From JBLHGN01 sp047616325 (GTDB lineage: Bacteria > Pseudomonadota > Gammaproteobacteria > Pseudomonadales > Cellvibrionaceae), in the NCBI GenBank assembly GCA_047616325.1, contig JBLHGN010000047.1, positions 1 through 17,415 of the forward strand: a DNA stretch of 17,415 nt, in the 5' to 3' direction. Positions 14,368 to 17,415 of this stretch are shown piece after piece. The notes beneath the pieces were generated by a model. The model worked only from the letters and a program-made list of their open reading frames with translations. It made no database searches and was not told the origin of the DNA. The position numbers and the translations under genes were made by a program. Position 1 is the first letter of the stretch; each line of letters opens with the position of its first letter.

Positions 14368-14423
14368 TGCATGGGGGGCTTTATGTAAATGAAGTTCCTA
14401 CCATAACTGCGAGATGGTGAATT

Positions 14424-14999
14424 ATGAAAAGAGCGTCTATAAAAACATTATTTAAAGCAGCTTCGGTTTGTGTGTTTAGTTTTTCAATTGCAATACAAGT
14501 ATTTGCAAATAATTCATTTTCAGTAAAAGAAGGGGCGACTATTAAACCATTAATTATTGTTTTAAGATCAATTAACAATCCAGTCAGTTACAAAGTAGCA
14601 GAAACTCTTTTATCTTTGAAAAATAGTGAATCAAGCTATGACTTGCACTTGCGTAATGCCGATTTAAACTATAATCAGATAAAATCAATAGCTGAAGCAA
14701 TAAAGACCGTGCATGAAAATGGAGGCCCTTTGTTGCAATCCTTCAGTATGAGTTATAATTCAAATATAGGAGATGAGGGAGTTTTGATTTTAGTCAAAAA
14801 TCTACCCCAAACGATTACAGAGATAGGGCTTGTCCAATCTGGTATTGGTGACAAAGGTGGAGAGGCATTAATTAGATGGGCAACAAACGCTAAACAACTT
14901 CGATGGCTGTGTGTTGAAGAAAATATATTCTCGAATGATATAAAGGATAGATTAAGAAAATTCGGCCAAGAACGAAGTGATTTGTTAGTCGTTTTTTAA
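14424..14999 (+). CDS. Secreted leucine-rich-repeat-like protein
   Basis: 191 residues. Residues 1-29 form a Sec signal peptide (MKRASIKTLFK, hydrophobic core, VFA cleavage before NNS), so it is periplasmic or exported. The mature part has ribonuclease-inhibitor-type LRR spacing: LHLRNADLNYNQIKSIAEAI, LLQSFSMSYNSNIGDEGVLI, ITEIGLVQSGIGDKGGEALI, LRWLCVEENIFSND. About four repeats fill the protein. LRR proteins bind other proteins; the partner is unknown. It lies directly after the second intron, so its native cassette promoter is probably gone. AT-rich compared with the flanking intron. Confidence 0.7.
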   Translation: MKRASIKTLFKAASVCVFSFSIAIQVFANNSFSVKEGATIKPLIIVLRSINNPVSYKVAETLLSLKNSESSYDLHLRNADLNYNQIKSIAEAIKTVHENGGPLLQSFSMSYNSNIGDEGVLILVKNLPQTITEIGLVQSGIGDKGGEALIRWATNAKQLRWLCVEENIFSNDIKDRLRKFGQERSDLLVVF

Positions 15000-15511
15000 A
15001 ATGTAGATGTTAGTTGATACCACTAAAATGTGCTATCAAGATTTGAGTCACCTTACTTGAAAAAGTAGTAGTGTATAATGTATAAGAACAAATGGCGCGT
15101 AGCATCGCGGAGCCGCCAATTGTTCGACTTGTTGGGCAAGCCCGTTGTTGTCGTTGGCGCGAATATTGTAATAGGGAAATAAATTATTGAGAGAGTTTTT
15201 TTCAAATACTGAGTTTTTATATAAACGCATTAGGTTATTCTCTGTAGGCTTAAATGAATGACTCCGGGGCATAGCGGAACGCAAAATTACGTTTACAGCA
15301 TGAATAATAGCATTAATTTTAACCTGTGGTTTTAGTGTCAAAGGATTAGTGCAGGCCTGCATTTTTTGATTGATAGAAGGCTATGATGATTATCGTAAAT
15401 TCTATTGAATTGTTGTAGCGAGTTGAATTCAGGGAATGTTACAGTGCTTCAATTTTTCGATAAGCGTGCCGTTCTCCGAGTACGTTGTTTTTCTTGCCAC
15501 GAAGCGGCTTT
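15000..15511. other. Region without a convincing gene
   Basis: No gene here convinces me. GAACAAATGGCG (15086-15097) and CGCCAATTGTTC (15114-15125) form a near-perfect hairpin. A minus-strand open frame at 15048-15362 lacks a ribosome site and recognisable similarity. The stretch may hold eroded cassette remains. Confidence 0.5.
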
Positions 15512-15583
15512 GTTCAACAAGGCGCCGCTACGGAAAATTTACTCGCTGGCGCTCCTGAATTTCCGCAGAGTGCGACGTTACTA
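15512..15583 (+). repeat. Candidate terminal attC-like site
   Basis: Left core GTTCAAC, right core GTTACTA, with AAGGCGC and GTGCGAC in the outer stem and CGGAAAATTT/AATTTCCG inside. It is short (72 bp) but has the right polarity and symmetry. It would be the last attC of the array. Confidence 0.5.
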
Positions 15584-15827
15584 GTCGGAAGTTAAAAATA
15601 AATTGGCGCGCACGAGGGTATGCATTATTTTTAATATCCCTTCGTTCAACGCCAGCTATAAATTTGCTAAATTTATGGATTCGTTAAAGTCAGTCTCTTG
15701 GCGTTAAGCTGCAGTTTTAAAGCTGGTTGGTGCAGTCCGTCCTGGTGGCTTACATTGAGAAATGTGCAGTCCGGTAAAGCATTCTTCGCTAGGTAGTAGC
15801 ATTTCAAAAAGCGTGGTTTAATTTGAT
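15584..15827. other. Spacer between array end and SDR gene
   Basis: No gene is supported. An imperfect stem ACGAGGGTAT/ATATCCCTTCGT (about 15611-15648) lies here without a U-tract. A minus-strand frame at 15673-15888 overlaps the end of the SDR gene and looks incidental. Confidence 0.45.
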
Positions 15828-16562
15828 CTATTTCCAGAAAAGCAGCTTTGCCTTTAACTTTTGTTTGAGCGACCTTGGGGGTAACCAAATACTGTCGCCA
15901 TCAAAAATGTGGTTTTTTGAGGTATTTGTTCGACTTACCATGGCAACCGCCCAAGCCGCAGGGACGCGGGGATCCATACCCGTGTATTCACTCATTTGAG
16001 TGTTCATGTGGCCCGGAATCCACTCATGCACTTCTACATTTTTGTCCTGCTGCGCTATATCTTTTGCCATGGCCTTGGTTAGTGCGTGCAAGCCACCCTT
16101 AGTGCACGAATAAACGGCACTGTTTACAATAGGTGCTATATCCGCCCAGCTACCTACGTTGTAAATGCGCCCAAAGTTCTGTTTGAGCATGTGTGGCAAT
16201 ATAGCTTTACAGCAAAAGGCGACACTGTTTAGGTTGGACGCTAGGGCGCTTGCAAACTGACTAGCCGATTCATCCAAAAAGTTTATTTTTGGGTATACCG
16301 CAGCATTATTAAAAAGCACATCTATTCGGCCGTGGTCGGAAATGATCTTCGCGACAGCATCATTAAGTTCCTCATCTTGGGTTATGTCAACGGAATAGCT
16401 ATGAAACAGCCCATTATCCATAGCGGCTTTTGTTTTCGCAAGGCTGTCGGCCGAGCGTCCTAGACCAACGACGGTTGCCCCTTCGCGGCAAAATGCTTTG
16501 GCCAATTCCCGGCCTAATCCACTGCCGGCGCCGGTGATTACAACGACTTTATCTTTAAACAT
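15828..16562 (-). CDS. Short-chain dehydrogenase/reductase (SDR)
   Basis: 244 residues, the classical SDR length. The Rossmann dinucleotide motif is TGAGSGLG (10-17), NNAA is at 85-88, and the catalytic residues are Ser138 (NVGSW), Tyr151 and Lys155 (YSCTK). An NAD(P)-dependent oxidoreductase; the substrate is not deducible. PG near 207 (WIPGHMNTQM) is the usual post-catalytic segment. The C-terminus ends in a basic tail. The start is supported by AGGAGGGCATT before ATG. Intact and chromosomal in character. It diverges from the flippase across a 400-bp spacer with palindromic sites, and may belong to a sugar or surface-polysaccharide locus. Confidence 0.92.
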   Translation of the reverse strand: MFKDKVVVITGAGSGLGRELAKAFCREGATVVGLGRSADSLAKTKAAMDNGLFHSYSVDITQDEELNDAVAKIISDHGRIDVLFNNAAVYPKINFLDESASQFASALASNLNSVAFCCKAILPHMLKQNFGRIYNVGSWADIAPIVNSAVYSCTKGGLHALTKAMAKDIAQQDKNVEVHEWIPGHMNTQMSEYTGMDPRVPAAWAVAMVSRTNTSKNHIFDGDSIWLPPRSLKQKLKAKLLFWK

Positions 16563-16623
16563 AATGCCCTCCTATGTGTTGATTGATGTTTTTTCAGTAT
16601 GCCAAAATGTGAATAATACGTGG

Positions 16624-16633
16624 CACTATAGTG
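16624..16633. promoter_or_regulatory. Palindrome CACTATAGTG, copy 1
   Basis: A perfect 10-bp palindrome 62 bp upstream of the SDR start, identical to the site at 16732-16741. Operator-like. Confidence 0.5.
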
Positions 16634-16731
16634 TAAGTCGCTAAATTATACCTGCTTTGGCTTTTCGATGAAGGCCACCAAAAAAATAATCCTTGCATGA
16701 TTTGTGCTTCAGCATGGAGTACAATCCACAT

Positions 16732-16741
16732 CACTATAGTG
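16732..16741. promoter_or_regulatory. Palindrome CACTATAGTG, copy 2
   Basis: The same palindrome 108 bp further on, between the divergent genes. The rest of the 16563-16967 spacer shows no gene. Confidence 0.5.
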
Positions 16742-16967
16742 CGATGTAACTCGACTCTAGGCATCTGTCGATACGCTAGGTTATTTCACTTCCCTCTTAT
16801 TGTTTCCAGCTGGTGTGTAAAATTTGTAAGCGTTCTTGCGGTGTTTAATGACAGCTGTACATAGTGCTGTCTATAACACGCCAAACTGTCTGTGCTATAG
16901 ATTGGCCTCCATCTGGGCGCACAGTGCATCATCCATAATTGATACTAAAGAGGAACCCTTTTAACTA

Positions 16968-17415
16968 ATGCGAATATCATCCATCCTCGCTCGAATCTCT
17001 CAACGGGTTCAGCATCTTCTGTCCATAAAGATTATTCATAGTTTTTTCTGGGTTTTTCTGGGCAATGGCGGTCAGCAAGGCATTCGCCTTATCGGCAACC
17101 TCATTCTTACTCGAATTCTATACCCTGAATTATTTGGAATAATGGCTCTCGCGACAGCGGTAATGGTGGGTTTGGGGCAGATATCTGATATTGGCTTGCG
17201 GCCGGGAGTGATAAAAAGCAATCGCACTGAAGATCCTGAGTTTATGGGCACAGCGTGGACTCTGCAAATTCTCAAAACAACAGTTATTTTTCTGTTTGCC
17301 CTGATTATCGCCTACCCTATTGCGAATATGTACAAAGAGCCGGTATTGGCGCCCATCATTATGTTGTTCGGGCTGTCTATTTTTGTCAAAGGCTTTAGGT
17401 CCATTGCGCTGCTCG
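16968..17415 (+). CDS. Oligosaccharide flippase, N-terminal part (partial)
   Basis: 149 codons, running off the right edge. After a short basic N-terminus, hydrophobic segments alternate with the pattern of polysaccharide-synthesis flippases (Wzx/MOP superfamily): FFWVFLGNGGQQGIRLIGNL, TRILYPELFGIMALATAVMV, GQISDIGLRPGVIKS, then LKTTVIFLFALIIAYPIANM. Such proteins flip lipid-linked glycans across the inner membrane for LPS, capsule or exopolysaccharide assembly. The start is ATG at 16968 after AAAGAGGAA. It marks the return to an ordinary chromosomal surface-polysaccharide region outside the array. Confidence 0.85.
   Translation, partial: MRISSILARISQRVQHLLSIKIIHSFFWVFLGNGGQQGIRLIGNLILTRILYPELFGIMALATAVMVGLGQISDIGLRPGVIKSNRTEDPEFMGTAWTLQILKTTVIFLFALIIAYPIANMYKEPVLAPIIMLFGLSIFVKGFRSIALL

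Larger units (their letters stand above)
12371..14402 (+). mobile_element. Group II intron with decayed maturase
   Basis: It begins at or next to GTTA|GAGCG, possibly a changed GTGCG 5' end. Early stems include GCGTCAAG/CTTGATGC and GCAGG/CCTGC. About 500 nt of structured RNA precede the maturase (12926-14295). Domain V is at 14335-14367, and the 3' end is near TTCCTACCAT at about 14400. Open frames across 12450-12950 are intron RNA, not genes. The 5' and 3' boundaries are estimates. Confidence 0.7.

Noticed and set aside
15048..15362. Minus-strand 104-codon frame after the LRR gene
   Set aside because: No start signal, no recognisable motif, and it crosses a hairpin. Treated as incidental.
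1..17415. CRISPR array, tRNA or rRNA genes
   Set aside because: The regular repeats are attC sites: variable and palindromic, with genes between them. No tRNA or rRNA signature was seen on either strand.

Overview
The window is the distal part of a large chromosomal (sedentary) integron cassette array, about 15.6 kb, running into ordinary chromosomal genes at its right edge. Eleven good or near-good attC sites and one weaker candidate are spaced through it. All have the same polarity: left core ending in AAC, imperfect palindrome, right core GTTRRRY. Cassettes are therefore read left to right, and the integrase gene, if present, lies off the left edge. The mix of families (MAPEG, VapBC, YefM-YoeB, BrnTA, DUF2237, group II intron maturases, IS21-like and IS66-like remnants, Wzx-like flippase) suggests a gammaproteobacterium, probably marine or environmental. 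I cannot name a species.

Layout. 1-6720 is a compact array. In order: XRE-HTH membrane regulator; MAPEG-like protein; a two-gene cassette resembling a pore-forming protein with a membrane partner; reversed vapBC with a frameshifted vapB; a decayed lipoprotein; reversed yefM-yoeB (intact); a cassette with a promoter, a strongly folded RNA and an intrinsic terminator ahead of a 185-aa protein; then a second copy of the XRE-HTH cassette. 6713-10235 is an insertion graveyard. It holds a vapC tail, RAYT-type repeats, an IS21-family istA split by an IS66-like element, and a large serine recombinase cut by the IS21 element. 10236-11130 is the 3' end of a group II intron. 11160-12374 holds a DUF2237 cassette and a reversed brnTA with a frameshifted brnA. 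12375-14402 is a second group II intron with a dead maturase, directly after an attC core. 14424-14999 is a secreted LRR-like protein. A short attC-like site at about 15512-15583 probably ends the array. An SDR oxidoreductase (minus) and a truncated oligosaccharide flippase (plus) then diverge from a 400-bp spacer holding two copies of a 10-bp palindrome.

The toxin-antitoxin cassettes are opposite to the array direction and each has an operator-like repeat at its own promoter, as expected for self-expressed stabilising modules. In two of three, the toxin frame is intact while the antitoxin frame is shifted by a small indel. The most interesting uncharacterised signal is the RNA-like cassette at 5261-5426.
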